A stretch of DNA of 64,000 bases from Gavia stellata. Its lineage: Eukaryota > Chordata > Aves > Gaviiformes > Gaviidae. The DNA is taken from NCBI RefSeq assembly GCF_030936135.1, contig NC_082597.1:75250495-75314494 (forward strand), in the 5' to 3' direction. The position numbers and the translations under genes are program-made. Shown one piece after another: positions 22,051 through 64,000 of the stretch (positions are counted from its first letter, which is position 1; every line of letters begins with the position of its first letter). A model generated the notes under the pieces. That model was not told the DNA's origin, ran no database searches, and saw only the letters and a program-made list of their open reading frames with translations.

Positions 22051-25000
22051 AGATGGAGCAGGGAACTGAAGGACTGAGGAAAGCACATTGGTTTGCATGA
22101 TGAGCACTTTTCTTAGCACATCAGCAGCCTCACTTTACCAGCTTCTACTTTTGGGGAGATGATGTCATGAAGGAAAATTCTAAGAAATTTAAACAATGAA
22201 ATGGCCATGTGGGTGTTACAGGGGATTGGTTCAAAATTGTTAAACAGGAATGAATACCTCAGGCTAGGGGATTTTGAGATTTTAGAAGTAGGCTCTTCAA
22301 ATTGTTTTTTGCATTCAGTGATGTTTGTAAGCCCTACACAAGTACATTAATTGTATGGTAATTATTTTTGTTAGGAGTCTTACCACGCAATCTTGTATCT
22401 TCATTGCAGTCGCATGGCTGTAGAATAGCTTCCCCATGTATGCTTACACAACATCAGCCTATCACTTTCTGTTACTTGGAGTCTATCCATAATATAGTTT
22501 CATATCAACCATATAAATTCCTTAATAACTATATTGCCATAGTACTTTATCTCTAAAAGATATCTATGGGTTTTTTTCCAAATATAATAGACTCATGTTT
22601 ATCTTGCATATGCTTTGTTTGTACAGCCCATTGATACATGAACTTTGCTCTTGTTTTATCCCATGAAAAGCAATACAGGTTTTTAATCACATTCTTATGT
22701 GTCAAGAGGTACCTTTGTCACTCCTTGGTCTAATGGAAAACTGTGGTGCTGTTGGACAGAGTAGTACAGCCAGTAAGAAGCAGCGCAGCAGAACACTTCA
22801 GAAAGCGCTGAGGACAATTTGCTCGACTCACATGAGGTAAGACCAGTAATGTTATTTTAATTGCTGTAAGGACCTAGACCCCCTTGCATTTGCAAGTATA
22901 GATAGATACAGGCTACAGAATAGAAAGTCAGTCTGACTACCCTGCAAATGCCAGACAAGACACAAGCAGATACTGACAGACAACAGAGAGAGGAGGGATA
23001 CTACTGGCATGGTTGCACCAGAGGACCAGAACTCCGTCCTCTGAGTTACACTCAGCCTCGGATATATGCTATTACCACTGTATTTGTATCATGGCTTGCC
23101 AAAGAAATGTATGTGAAGGAGAGAGAGCTTGAGTTTTCCACCTGCACATCCAGAACGTTGAGATAAATGAGTAGCATCCTTTGCTTTATTATCAGTTTGC
23201 ATAGCAACTGTCTGCAAGCTTAGTAGAACAACAGTGCTGTTAGTGGTAATCAGTCACCACCCAAGTCCCTTTAGAAGTGTGGATATTACTTGTAGGGGTA
23301 CAAAATAAAGCTCAGCCTCTATCTCTATGTTCCTTAAGTTTCTTCATAAGGGTTGCTCTAGCCTTGGCAGCCCGCACTGTGGAGTACTAAGAGCTCATTT
23401 TATTAAGGATCCCGTCTTTGCTCTTCTCTTCCTCTCTTCTCTGTGTCTCTCAGCCTGAGGTAAGGGCTTTTCTTCCAGATGGAGATCCCCCATTTTGCTG
23501 ATTGTGTTGTGATTCTGTTTGCACGGGCTTCCTAAAGCTAAGGTTTGTCATGAACCAGGATTTAGTGAGAGGGATGGAACAGCCTTTTGGTCAAACAAAA
23601 CAATACTGGCACTGGAGAACTCATGTTAATACCATCAGTGCCACCTACTGCTCTATTTCTGAAGTACAGTGCGTGTACATCAGTAATTGCTACAAACCAT
23701 CATCGCTTCCTCCTGTAAAATTTGACTCAATGTGTATGACCATTTTTAACATCTATGTCTTATTTTTTTCCCTACAGTTAACATAGGCAAACCTTGAAAC
23801 CGCAGTTATGTTTAGAACAAGCCTGACCTAGACAGTTACCTCATTACAAACTCCCACACATGGAGAGTGTTTCTTCCCCTAACACGCACTTTCTCACTTG
23901 CAGCCAGGGAGGTTGAAGTTGATTTTCCAACAAAAGAGATTGTCTGAAGTGGTTCTTCTGGAGGGACTGTGGTGTGAAGACAACATCCATGACTTACTTT
24001 CTGGGGTGATGTGCTGAGTTAGTGTTTCCAGAAAACTTTGCTCCACCCAAATACACGGAGTTAGATCAAAGTGTGCAGAAAGGACAACATCCTGGGAGGT
24101 AACAGTTTCAAAAAGAGTTTTAGGTAGGGCAGAATGCACGGCATAGTCCCTGCATTGTTATCTCCAGAGAACTGTAGGAAATTTGGGAAAAACAATACAC
24201 ACTTTTTACAGTTTCTCTTCAAAGACCTTGCAGACTCAGCCTTCTTATCGTCCAGTATCCTTGCAAGCGACATTATTTCACTTCTGTGGGCTGAAAAATA
24301 ATTTGGTGGGATAGCAAATGATGTCTGGCAGAACTGAGTCACATTGAATAATGCATTACCAGAGGGCATTTGTATACTTTGGTGATAAGAGCAATATGGG
24401 AACCTGGACAGGCCAGACTGAAAACCAGTTTCACTAGTTTGCAGATTTCTGGAAAATATTTTAATCAATGTTATATTTTAAAACCTACTATTTTGGGTAG
24501 GTTTCCATCTTCCCACTTCAGCAGTTGTCCTCTCTTTTGCTAAAAAGGAACAAACTGTACAGTCGTAGTCACAACCTTCCCCTGCCTCTATGACAGAAAC
24601 AACCTGTTCTAGTGTTAGCAGAGCATCCCTTTCACCACTTGTACTTCAGATGGAGGATAGCTAGTGGCTTCCCTTCTGTTCCTTTCTGCTCTTCATGACC
24701 ATCCCTCCACTGTGTGTGCTAACTGTGCCTGTTCTTACTGTCAGGATATACCTGTTCTCCCGGAGAGCTCATTTTGCTGTAGATGCCCAGCTACAGGCAT
24801 TACCTCCTTTATGGCAGTAAGCATAGACACCTCCACGTGCATCAGAGATCCCACACTTAATCCTGGCAGGCCATAAATATAACGAGTAGGGCCCTTTGCC
24901 CTCTAACAATTAAGAGCATTTGCAGGGATGAAAGTTTTTGGACTGGCTGTTGGATCTAACCTTTCCTAGGCACTTCATATGCTTTTCCCTCACTAATAAC

Positions 25001-25159
25001 AAAAAAGCAGGAATCACAGGGATGGTACTGTGGGAAAAAAAGCTTCTTTAAGACATGCAGATTGGATAAAGTGAAATGTACCCTGAATACGAAGGAATAT
25101 TAATATTCATAGTGCTATTGAGCACTTTTTATAAGATCAGAAACACTTAAAAAAACCTA

Positions 25160-25225
25160 TATTGTCTCCAACCTGTGAAAGATGAGTTACATGAGTTGCC
25201 CAGGTTCACTCAATGATGGTGTTGC
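25160..25225 (-). repeat. Possible MIR-type SINE fragment, antisense
   Basis: The order of words (ttgtctccaacctgtgaaa, then gagttgcccaggttcac) resembles the reverse complement of the MIR core and tail. It is strongly diverged, so this is tentative. Confidence 0.4.
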
Positions 25226-25885
25226 CAGTGCTTACGAAATTATCTTGTGGTATCTGACGATTCTTTCAAACCCATTCTCCAAGGTTTAAAGGGTTAGATC
25301 GTCTTTTGTCAAATTCAAAAAGTAAAAGAAGTATCCTCTTTTTTACAAAAGCTGGAAAAACGTGACACCCAAGAACCTGAAAACCACAGACGATGTGAAG
25401 AGCGTAAAAATTTTATTACCACAACTTCGGTTCGTTGTTCTAAATTTGCTTGCTTTTGAATGCTTAAGGACAGCGGTATGTCAGTGAGCCAGTGCCACTG
25501 TTTATCTGGCATCACTGCAAGAGGTTTGTTTGTCATCCCTGGAGAGGTAACTGCTGTGGGCAGTTTGGCTTCGGCCCCTTCAATGAGGTTCAAAGGACTG
25601 TGGAGTACAGTGGTGCCCAGCCAGCAGTGAGGATGGGGCCCCAGAACCTGCAAACCTGTCAAGTTTCCCTCTGGGAAGCTGCAGCTTGCGGTAGTTACCC
25701 GTAACGAGAGCGAGCAGGCACGAGTTCCTCTGGTGGGGATCTCATTTTTGCTCAGCAGAAGTTCGTATGCACCGCCTAACGCTACAAACCAACCCACCGA
25801 CAGTTCCGCCGGTGAGACACCCCGGTGCCACCTCTGCCTGCCACCGCGTCCGCTGGTGCAACAGGCCGAGGGGACGGTGCGGCCT

Positions 25886-25897
25886 GAGATGGCGGCC
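25886..25897 (+). promoter_or_regulatory. YY1-like site
   Basis: gagatggcggcc is one base from the AAGATGGCGGC form typical of YY1 sites at CpG-island start regions. A weaker ggatggcagc follows at 25,930. Confidence 0.5.
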
Positions 25898-25904
25898 GTT
25901 AGGC

Positions 25905-25919
25905 GGCGCCCCCTGGCGG
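25905..25919 (-). promoter_or_regulatory. CTCF-like core motif
   Basis: On the minus strand this reads ccgccagggggcgcc, a very close match to the CTCF core (CCGCNAGGGGGCGC type). It sits in the middle of the CpG island. A motif match is not proof of binding, but matches this close are uncommon by chance. Confidence 0.65.
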
Positions 25920-26060
25920 CCCGCCGGCAGGATGGCAGCAGCGCGGCCCGGCGCGAGGGTCGGCGGGGCGGGAAGCAGCCGCCAGCCGCTGCGCTGTGGG
26001 ACTCGGTCCATCGGCCGCAATGAGTGGGGCAGATTGTGGGCTAACCGCCCCTGGTGCCTC

Positions 26061-27949
26061 CCTTAAAATGTCTGGTTTTGCAGTGTATTCGTTGATAGAA
26101 GGCTGACGAAAGCCTCTGGGATTAGGACGGGCTTGTGGGCTGCTTTGTTCTTACCTTCTCCACTCATCACCTGAGAGGGCCTTTGGGAGACCGGCAGCTT
26201 TCAGCCTCGCCCTCCGTGTTTCCAGGGAAAAGTGTGAAAATATGACTTGGGCAGATTTGGTGGTTCAGAAATGAAGTGAGCCTTAAAATATTACTGTTTT
26301 TTCTGTTAAGTAACACGATTTTTAACCTATAGGATGATACGGTTTCCTACCTGCTCCGGGTAGTAAAAGCTACGGCTGCTTCAAAACTAATGCTTCTCGG
26401 CCAGGCTTTTCTTCATAAACTGGTAAACAGGGCAACTCAAACCATTGCGACAAAAAGACACCCAGCCAATAAAACCCTGAATCCTTCCCTGGGCAGGCTG
26501 CAATGCCGTCCAGTTAACCTAGAAGGGAAACCTCTTTCCCCCGACGCGCGGCCGAGGCTGTGGGTGAAGTGGCACAGCACAGCTGAGCCCTCCTGCCAGC
26601 TCCACTGGCTGGAAAGGCGAGGCAGCATTCGCTCTCACCTTTTCCCATCTATCCCTCTTCCCAGCCGTGCTGCTCCATCCCCTCTTGCCAGGCTCTTTGC
26701 TGAAACAGCTCTAGTTCCTAACTTGGGGAAAAAGTTTTCTGCATCCTTAGGTTAGTTTGGTGAGCTGTATCCATCAACTCAGGGATGGGTCTGACTGCCT
26801 TAAGTGCAGAGGGCATGGGAAGTATAAGTAAGAGCAAGTCTTTTGGGAGATAGTTAACTGTTAAGTTAGGCTCAGCTGTATTATGTTGTATCTAAGAGAC
26901 TTTTATGCAGATGGGCTGCCTGTCTTCTAAACCAATTGCCTGGGACTTGTTTTGTCTGAAGTGAGCTCAGAGCCTTTCCCTTTATGCTACTATGTAGTCT
27001 GTGCCTGCTGGTGCAATGTTGCTCTCCACAGTGCCAGAGATACCCTGGATCTCACCTGGGTATTTGCTCACTGCTGAACTGTGGATTTTGGGCAGGTTGT
27101 GCTCTAAGCTCAGAACTGGATGCAACTTACACAGCTGTCCCAGAAGCATTGTCTTCTCAACCAGACGTGTAAGCACATAAGCATCTTCCAAGCAGGGAGC
27201 TGCTCTGTGGAGCTTTGAGGATCTCAGGTTGCAAGTTAGGGACTGACATCTCTGCAGATATGTGTGCACCACTTGTAGCATCCCAGCTCTGCGCTGGAAC
27301 AAGACGGGCATACTGTTCCCTGACTTACTACTCACTAGTTTCCCTGGGCAGAGGCTGTGGGCCCAGAGGCCAGAAAACAGAAACTGTGGCATAGAAAAAC
27401 AGAAACCAGGTGAAAAATCAGGAACCAGGATTGCAAGGTGGACAAAGTGCATGCCAAAGTAGGGATAGAGCCTTTGTATCTCTGTTTGTAAAAGCTCTCA
27501 GGGCTGCTGGAGAGCAGAATGAAGCCAACAGCTTGCTCAGAGTCCTGGGAACACAGCTGGAGTTAATTGTGGAGGAACAGTATGAGGTAAACTAGTGCTT
27601 ACAGACTGATGAACTGAACAAGAATAGGTAACAGCATTTAACCTGGCAAGCAATCTAAGAAACATTATGTAGAACGAGTCTACTAACCTGATTGGTAAGT
27701 GGCCAGCAGATAGAGAAGGTCCATGGGTGTTAATGGGAGGGTGTATCTTGAGGGGAGGATCAGGGGCCGGACTCAAATCAGGTGATGAACTCAAAGTGTC
27801 CTCCCTGCTGGAGTTTGCTCAGGGCAGTGCTGAATTTACAGCGGTCAAGTTTCAGTTGTTCCTGAGGCGGTGTATACTGAATGCTGTGGCTGAGGAGCTC
27901 AAAACCATTTTTTACCTCCCTCTAAGAGATGAAAAAGAAAGAGCCCTGG
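26061..27949. other. LDHB-GYS2 spacer, right part
   Basis: Moderately GC-balanced sequence with no recognisable exon. Open frames on both strands, including 121 codons on + near 26,390 and 156 codons on minus near 26,982, lack any signature and are regarded as chance. Confidence 0.55.
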
Positions 27950-28215
27950 CCCCAAAACAGTCAAGACCTTTCTTAGGTCAGTCTTAAATTCTTACCTCTG
28001 CCAGCAGCTGCTTTTCAGCTGAGGATTTCACTGAGCCAATTTAATGCTGGTGGTCAGACAGTTTAAACCCATTAGCTCCCAGCTATCTGAATAATTTTCT
28101 CCTCAGAGCCCAGCACACTGGCAGACTGCTCTAACCAGAACTGCGAACTGCCACATTAACTGGACATTTGCTAACCGTTGTGGCCTGCGTGGTGAGCATT
28201 TGAGGGCTGAAGAAA
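27950..28215 (+). promoter_or_regulatory. GYS2: GYS2 proximal promoter and 5' UTR (approximate)
   Basis: Sequence directly 5' of the GYS2 start codon. It contains a CCAAT box at 28,036-28,040 and A/T-rich patches resembling liver-factor half sites (attaac near 28,155), but no clear TATA box. The transcription start cannot be placed. Unlike LDHB, it is not a CpG island, which fits a tissue-restricted gene. Confidence 0.4.
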
Positions 28216-59268
<31,053 letters not shown>

Positions 59269-61230
59269 GTAAGAAAGCTTCTGCAAATGTAGATAACATA
59301 GAGCTTATGCTCAAACTTACCATACTATGGAAGTCACCTGCAAGAATTTCCATGACGTACTCTGGTTTATGCGAAAATAATTATGGGATATTCAGAGTTT
59401 TCACAAAGCTTTCTCCCTGAATCATCAGAGTATATAACAATCTCAGTCTGCTTAAAAATAATTGATTACATAGTTCAAGAAGTTAATCCATGGTTACCTC
59501 TCTTGTTTTTAGAGAAAAATACTGAAAATATGGTTCAAGAATTTACCCTGAAGGTTTACATATTAGAGGCAAATAAAAATAATCCTTTAATGATGCAATT
59601 TAAAAATATCTTTTTAAGCAAATTGCTTAATTCATTAGGACCTGATCGTGAGCTTTTAGATCTTTGAATACTGTTATCACACTGGATGGAAATCTTGCAT
59701 TGCAATTCACAGTATGGCAGTGGCCTGATGAATAAGCATGGGGAAGCCACTCAGTCCTCCATGCGTCTGTTTCCTCAGGTGAAAAATGAGTGCAATGTTT
59801 CTAAATGCCTTTATGGAGTACTTTAATGAAGATAAGACCTAGACTTTGTCATGATCAAAGAGCAGAGCACTTACCACCTACAAATGAGGTCATTGAAAAT
59901 GTCTCCAGATGTGTCCCAAAACCTGATACATTTAAAATAAAAATTTAAAAAATGCTAATCAGTTTTCAGTCATCTAGCAAGGATCAGTTGACTGTTGTCC
60001 CAGACTCTCTCTTTTGTACTCTATCATTTAAATGATATGGAAAATCTGGATAAAAGTCTTGATACTATATTGTCAGCAGGGCTGAAAAAATATTAACATT
60101 CAAAGCCCTAAGTACACTTGTTCTACTGCCACCTTCTATTCATACACCATTAATGCCTGTGAACTTTCTGGATATACTTAATCCATTCGCTCACACAACA
60201 GGTCACCTCATATAACTTAAGTATTTCTTCCACAACTTTGCCAGACAACTGACTTCTGTTCTTTGGCAATGCCATACAACATCAGCTACCTGTTAATGGC
60301 AGTTACATAGCTATTAAGTATAAATGCTGATAATGTGGAAGGTCTTATGCTTGGGCAATGATTGCAGCAATCTCTTATTGTATCTAATGATTTATATGAC
60401 ATCAATGACAAGCTAGGCTGATGGAAAGTCAAAGGAAACTGAGGCTAGTTTTCCAAAGCTCTCTAGAACAGTGTACTGGGTCTTGCTTCTCCCATAAGCT
60501 GAGGCTGGCTTTATTGCATTACTGTTCCAACATGCATGCCAGCACTTGATTAGCTGTTCAAAGAACACTTGCTCTGTAGTTATTTCAAGAGGTAGTTCCA
60601 TTGGTGACAGCAGAATACCTGTACTACTTATGAATCTGGGAATGATGGTGCCTCTTAAACAAGTCTCAGTGGTGTGCCTGAACCTAAAAATTACATAGCA
60701 TTGGATGAAATTATTTTATTTTATAGACTCCTTTTCCTTTGCTACTTGAAAACCTTACTAACATCTTGGAAATAAATTATTAATGTTGGGACAGATTGTT
60801 AATACACGCTGAGATCATAGCATGATGGACTTTGAACCTGCCTTGAAGAGAGGGAAGGGAAGAACCCTAAAATGATAGGTGACTCCCATAAGTTATTTTA
60901 TACTATACGTTTCCCTGTACCTCAATCTGAGAGAAGGCATGCTAATAGCATGTTTGTGTGTCTAAAGTTTAGAATGGAGGCAATTCAAAATAATTGAATT
61001 TCTACAGCTCTGAACAGAGTTCACCCTTAGCTTTTCTTTGGTTACTGACAGGAGTACAACCTCATTCTGCTCCATGTAAAGATCACTCAGGAACCTGGTA
61101 TTCTGAATTTTGTTAGCACACAGGAGAAACCAGAAAGTGAAACCGTCTATAAGTAAAGGGTCAGATTTCCCAGCAAATGCTTTTTGCCTTTGCAGTAGCT
61201 GGATGTGAGAGATGAGCAAGAAGTTACTTA
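59269..61230 (+). other. GYS2: GYS2 intron 7, first part
   Basis: AT-rich intronic sequence between exon 7 and the CR1 insertion. It contains one MIR-type tail; no further GYS2 exon can be recognised. The 94-codon frame near 59,383 has no matching GT3 sequence. Confidence 0.75.
59735..59820 (+). repeat. MIR-type SINE tail
   Basis: ggggaagccactcagtcctc, then ctgtttcctcaggtgaaaaa and tgcctttatggagt keep the word order of a MIR 3' half. Diverged and ancient. Confidence 0.55.
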
Positions 61231-63530
61231 GAGAATCATAGAATCATTTAGGTTGGAAAACACCTTTAAGATCATCAAGACCAACCCTTAACCTAACATT
61301 GCAAAGTCCACCACTAAACTATGTCCCTAAAGTCCTCATCCACATGTCTTTTAAATACCTCCAGGGATGGTGATTCAACCACTTCCCTGGGCAGCCTGTT
61401 CCAAAGCCTGACAACCCTTTCAGTGAAGAAGTTTTTCCTAATGTCCAATCTAAACCTCCCCTGGCACAACTTGAGGCCATTTCCTCTTGTCCTATCACTT
61501 GTCACTTGGGAGAAGAGACCAACACCCACGCCTCTACAACCTCCTTTCAGGCTGTTGTAGAGAGTGATAAGGTCTCCCGTGAGCCTCCTCTTCTCCAGGC
61601 TACACGACCCCAGCTCCCTCAGCCAATTCTCATAAGACTTGTGCTCCAGACACTTCACCAGCTTTGTTGCCTTTCTCTGGACATGCTCCAGCACCTCAAT
61701 GTCCTTCTTGTAGTGAGGGGCCCAAAACTGAACACAGTATTCGAGGTGCAACGTCACCAGTGCCAAGTGCAGGGGGACAATCACTTCCCTACTCCTGCTG
61801 GCCACACTGTTTCTGATACAGGCCAGGATGCAACCGGCCTTCTTGGCCACCTGGGCACACTGCCGGCTCATGTTCAGCCAGCTGTCAATCAACACCCCCA
61901 GGTCCTTTTCTGCTGGGCGGCTTTCCAGCCACTTGTCCCCAAGCCTGTAGCATTGCATGGGGTTGTTATGACCCAAGTGCAGGACCCAGCACTTAGCCTT
62001 GTTGAACCTCATACAGTTGGCCTCGGCCCATCGATCCAGCCTGTCCAGATCCCTCTGTAGAGCCTTCCTACCCTCAAGCAGATAACACACCCACCCAACT
62101 CGGTGTCATTTGCAAACTTACTGAGGGTGCACTTGATCCCCTCATCCAGATCATTGGTAAAGATATTAAACAAAACTGGCCCCAATACTAAGCCCTGGGG
62201 AACACCATTTGTGACCGGCCGCCAACTGGATTTAACTCCATTCACCACAACCCTTTAGGCTCGGCCATCCAGCCAGTTTTTTTACCCAGTGAAGAGTGCA
62301 CCTATCCAAGCCACAAGTTGCCAGTTTCTCCAGGAGAATGCTGTGGGAAACAGTGTCAAAGGCTTTACTAAATTCTAGGTAGACTATATCTACAGCCTTT
62401 CCTTTGTCCACTAAACGGGTCACCTTGTCATAGAAGGAGAACAGGTTAGTCAGACAGGACCTGCCTTTTGTAAACCCATGCTGACTGGGCCTGATTGCCT
62501 GGTTGTCCTGTACATGCCGCGTAATGGCACTCAAGATGATCTGCTCCATAATCTTTCCCAGCACCGAGGTCAGGCTGACAGGCCTGTAGTTCCCCGGATC
62601 CTCCTTCCGGCCCTTCTTGAAGATGGGTGTCACATTTGCTAGCCTCCAGTCAACTGGGACCTCCCCAGTTAGCCAGGACTGCTGGTAGAAGATGGAAAGT
62701 GGTTTGGTGAGCCCTTCCACGAGCTCCTCAGTACTCTTGGGTGGATCCCATCTGGTCCCATAGACTTGTGGGTGTCTAAGTGGTGTAGCAGGTCACTAAC
62801 CCTTTCCCCTTGGATTGTGGGGGCTTCATTCTGCTCCCCACATCTATCTACCATCACAGGGAGCTGGGTACCCGGAGAATAACTGGTCTTACTATTAAAG
62901 ACTGAGGCAAAGAAGGCATTAAGTACCTCAGCCTTTTCCTCATCCTTTGTCACTATGATTCTTCCCACGTCCAGTAAAGGATGAAGATACTCCTTAGCCC
63001 TCCTTTTGTTGTTAATGTGTTTATGGAAACATTTTTTATTGTCTTTTATGGCAGTTGCCAGGTTAAGTTCTAGTTGGGATTTGGCCCTTCTAATTTTCTC
63101 CCTGCAAAACCTCATGACATCTCTGTAGTCTTTCTGAGTGGTCTCCCTTCTTCCAAAGGTCATAAACTCTCCTTTGTTTCCTGACTTCCATCCAAAGCTC
63201 TCTGTTCAGCCAGGCCAGTCTTCTTCCATGCTGGTTTGTCTTCTGGCACATGGGCATGGCCTGCTCCTGTGCCTTCAAGACTTCCTTGAAGAGTGTTCAG
63301 CCTTCCTGGACTCCTTTGGCTTTCAGGACTGTCTCTCAAGGGACTCTGTCCTCCAGGCTCCTAAAGAGGCCAAAATCAGCCCTCCGGAAGTCCAAGGTAG
63401 CAGTTCTGCTGACCTGCCTCCTTACTTCTCCAAGAATCAAAAACTCTGTCATTTCGTGATCGCTATGCCCAAGACAGCCTCCAACCATTACCTCTCCCAT
63501 AAGTCCTTCTCTGTTTACAAACAACTGCTT
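61231..63530 (-). mobile_element. CR1 LINE, 5'-truncated, minus strand
   Basis: The 3' end on the minus strand is the CR1 octamer tail (attctatg-attctc) at 61,231. Upstream lie CR1 ORF2 segments: the end of the endonuclease domain (from about 63,524), the linker, the reverse transcriptase core and the C-terminal region ending at 61,314. The 5' limit, near 63,530, is where recognisable endonuclease sequence starts; ORF1 and most of the endonuclease are missing. The insertion is antisense to GYS2, inside intron 7. Confidence 0.9.
61314..63524 (-). pseudogene. CR1 ORF2 (endonuclease end plus reverse transcriptase), decayed
   Basis: In coding order the pieces are 63,336-63,524 (endonuclease end), 63,090-63,278 (linker), 62,669-63,163, 62,232-62,720 (reverse transcriptase fingers and motif A, GFTKGRS and KAFDTVSH), 62,009-62,248 (motif B/C region) and 61,314-62,090 (C-terminal domain). 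The frame changes at least four times, with a stop or shift near 63,336. The first catalytic aspartate (motif A) is Glu at 62,373-62,375, and motif C reads FAND instead of FADD at 62,108-62,110. With the frame breaks, the copy is clearly inactive. Function of the family: target-primed reverse transcription of its own RNA. Confidence 0.9.
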
Positions 63531-64000
63531 TTTGTGTGTCTGGCAGGTTCTTTGCCAGGGGTTCAGGTAGACAGTTGTTGCTATTATGCCTCTTTCTACC
63601 CATATCTCAGGGGCATTATTCCTATAGTAGTTCTGCTTGCTGCTGTAGGGAATCCCTTGCCGCATGGCTGGGCATGCCCCGGCTAGTAAACTAATTGTTC
63701 CCTCCTTTGAGACAACAAAGTCTGTGTCAGGTTAGAAAATGTGTGTAGGATTTTTATTTTTTGCAGTTTATGTTCACATCCTAAGCCATGGCCTCTAAAC
63801 CATGAGAAGTCACGAAGATCTCTATTGCCCAAACTGGAATCAGGTGACATCTGTTTATCTGTATCTATCCTCAGCTCTGTCTCAGACTTGACAAAAACTT
63901 CATAGCTAAAGGGAGAGATATAAGATCAGAGCTTCCTGGACAACCAGTCAAAGTGCATTGGCTTTTCCTGTGACTAATTCTTAACTGTTAAAGTTTGCTG
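63531..64000 (+). other. GYS2: GYS2 intron 7, continued to window edge
   Basis: Sequence upstream of the CR1 truncation point; the last 300 bp are plain AT-rich DNA. No exon is recognised, so GYS2 exon 8 lies outside the window. Confidence 0.65.

Larger units (their letters stand above)
20226..25774. other. LDHB-GYS2 intergenic spacer, left part
   Basis: AT-rich DNA with no recognisable gene. It contains a small 20-bp tandem duplication near 22,011 and a faint MIR-like stretch near 25,160. Open frames of up to 160 codons (minus strand near 25,315-25,797) have no domain signature. Confidence 0.6.
25775..26060. promoter_or_regulatory. Orphan CpG island between LDHB and GYS2
   Basis: A compact, CpG-dense block of about 285 bp lies in AT-rich spacer, 5.6 kb after the LDHB poly(A) site and 2.2 kb before the GYS2 start codon. 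It holds a CTCF-like site, YY1-like motifs and GC boxes (ggcggggcgg near 25,963). A 44-codon frame opens at the ATG at 25,889 but matches no family I know. It could be the promoter of an unannotated non-coding transcript, an upstream non-coding exon of GYS2, or an insulator; the sequence alone does not decide. Confidence 0.6.

Noticed and set aside
24061-24468. 135-codon minus-strand frame
   Set aside because: No recognisable signature; length is within chance for the number of frames examined in 64 kb.
26982-27452. 156-codon minus-strand frame between the genes
   Set aside because: No domain, no conserved start context and no CpG promoter next to it; overlaps frames on the plus strand.
61321-62060. 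Plus-strand frames of 79 and 184 codons
   Set aside because: They are antisense shadows of the CR1 reverse transcriptase on the minus strand.
63138-63686. 182-codon plus-strand frame at the right end
   Set aside because: It is mostly the antisense of the CR1 endonuclease and linker; no independent coding signature.

Overview
This is a vertebrate nuclear window and almost certainly avian. The evidence is a 5'-truncated CR1 LINE with its octamer 3' tail, a second CR1 tail, two solitary retroviral-type LTR pieces (one of a form widespread in birds), compact GT-AG genes, and an LDHB protein of 333 residues that reads like bird LDH-B. The species cannot be named from the sequence alone.

Layout. 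Positions 1-8,890 are AT-rich intergenic DNA with one old MIR-type SINE tail. About 8,890-10,020 is a strong CpG island that serves as the LDHB promoter. The seven coding exons of LDHB (L-lactate dehydrogenase B/heart subunit) lie between 10,433 and 20,039 on the + strand, each with consensus splice sites, and join to an uninterrupted 333-codon frame; a poly(A) signal follows at 20,204. The 8 kb LDHB-GYS2 spacer has a second, compact CpG island at 25,775-26,060 with a near-consensus CTCF motif and YY1-like motifs but no recognisable gene. GYS2 (liver glycogen synthase) starts at 28,216 on the + strand; coding exons 1-7 (residues 1-355) are present and the rest of the gene runs off the right edge. 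Its introns are long (9.5 kb and 11.2 kb for introns 1 and 4) and hold the LTR pieces, a 126-nt homopyrimidine tract, a long G-run and small tandem duplications. The right end (61,231 to about 63,530) is an antisense CR1 LINE copy inside GYS2 intron 7, with several frame breaks and substitutions at both catalytic aspartate positions of its reverse transcriptase.

How the genes relate. LDHB followed by GYS2 in the same orientation is the order I know from other amniotes. LDHB interconverts lactate and pyruvate in the cytosol; GYS2 adds UDP-glucose units to liver glycogen. They touch the same carbohydrate economy, but they are independent transcription units, and nothing here suggests an operon-like link. 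I found no convincing previously undescribed system. The most useful second looks are the orphan CpG island/CTCF site, the absence of the mammalian peroxisomal readthrough signal in LDHB, and the structured repeats in the GYS2 introns.
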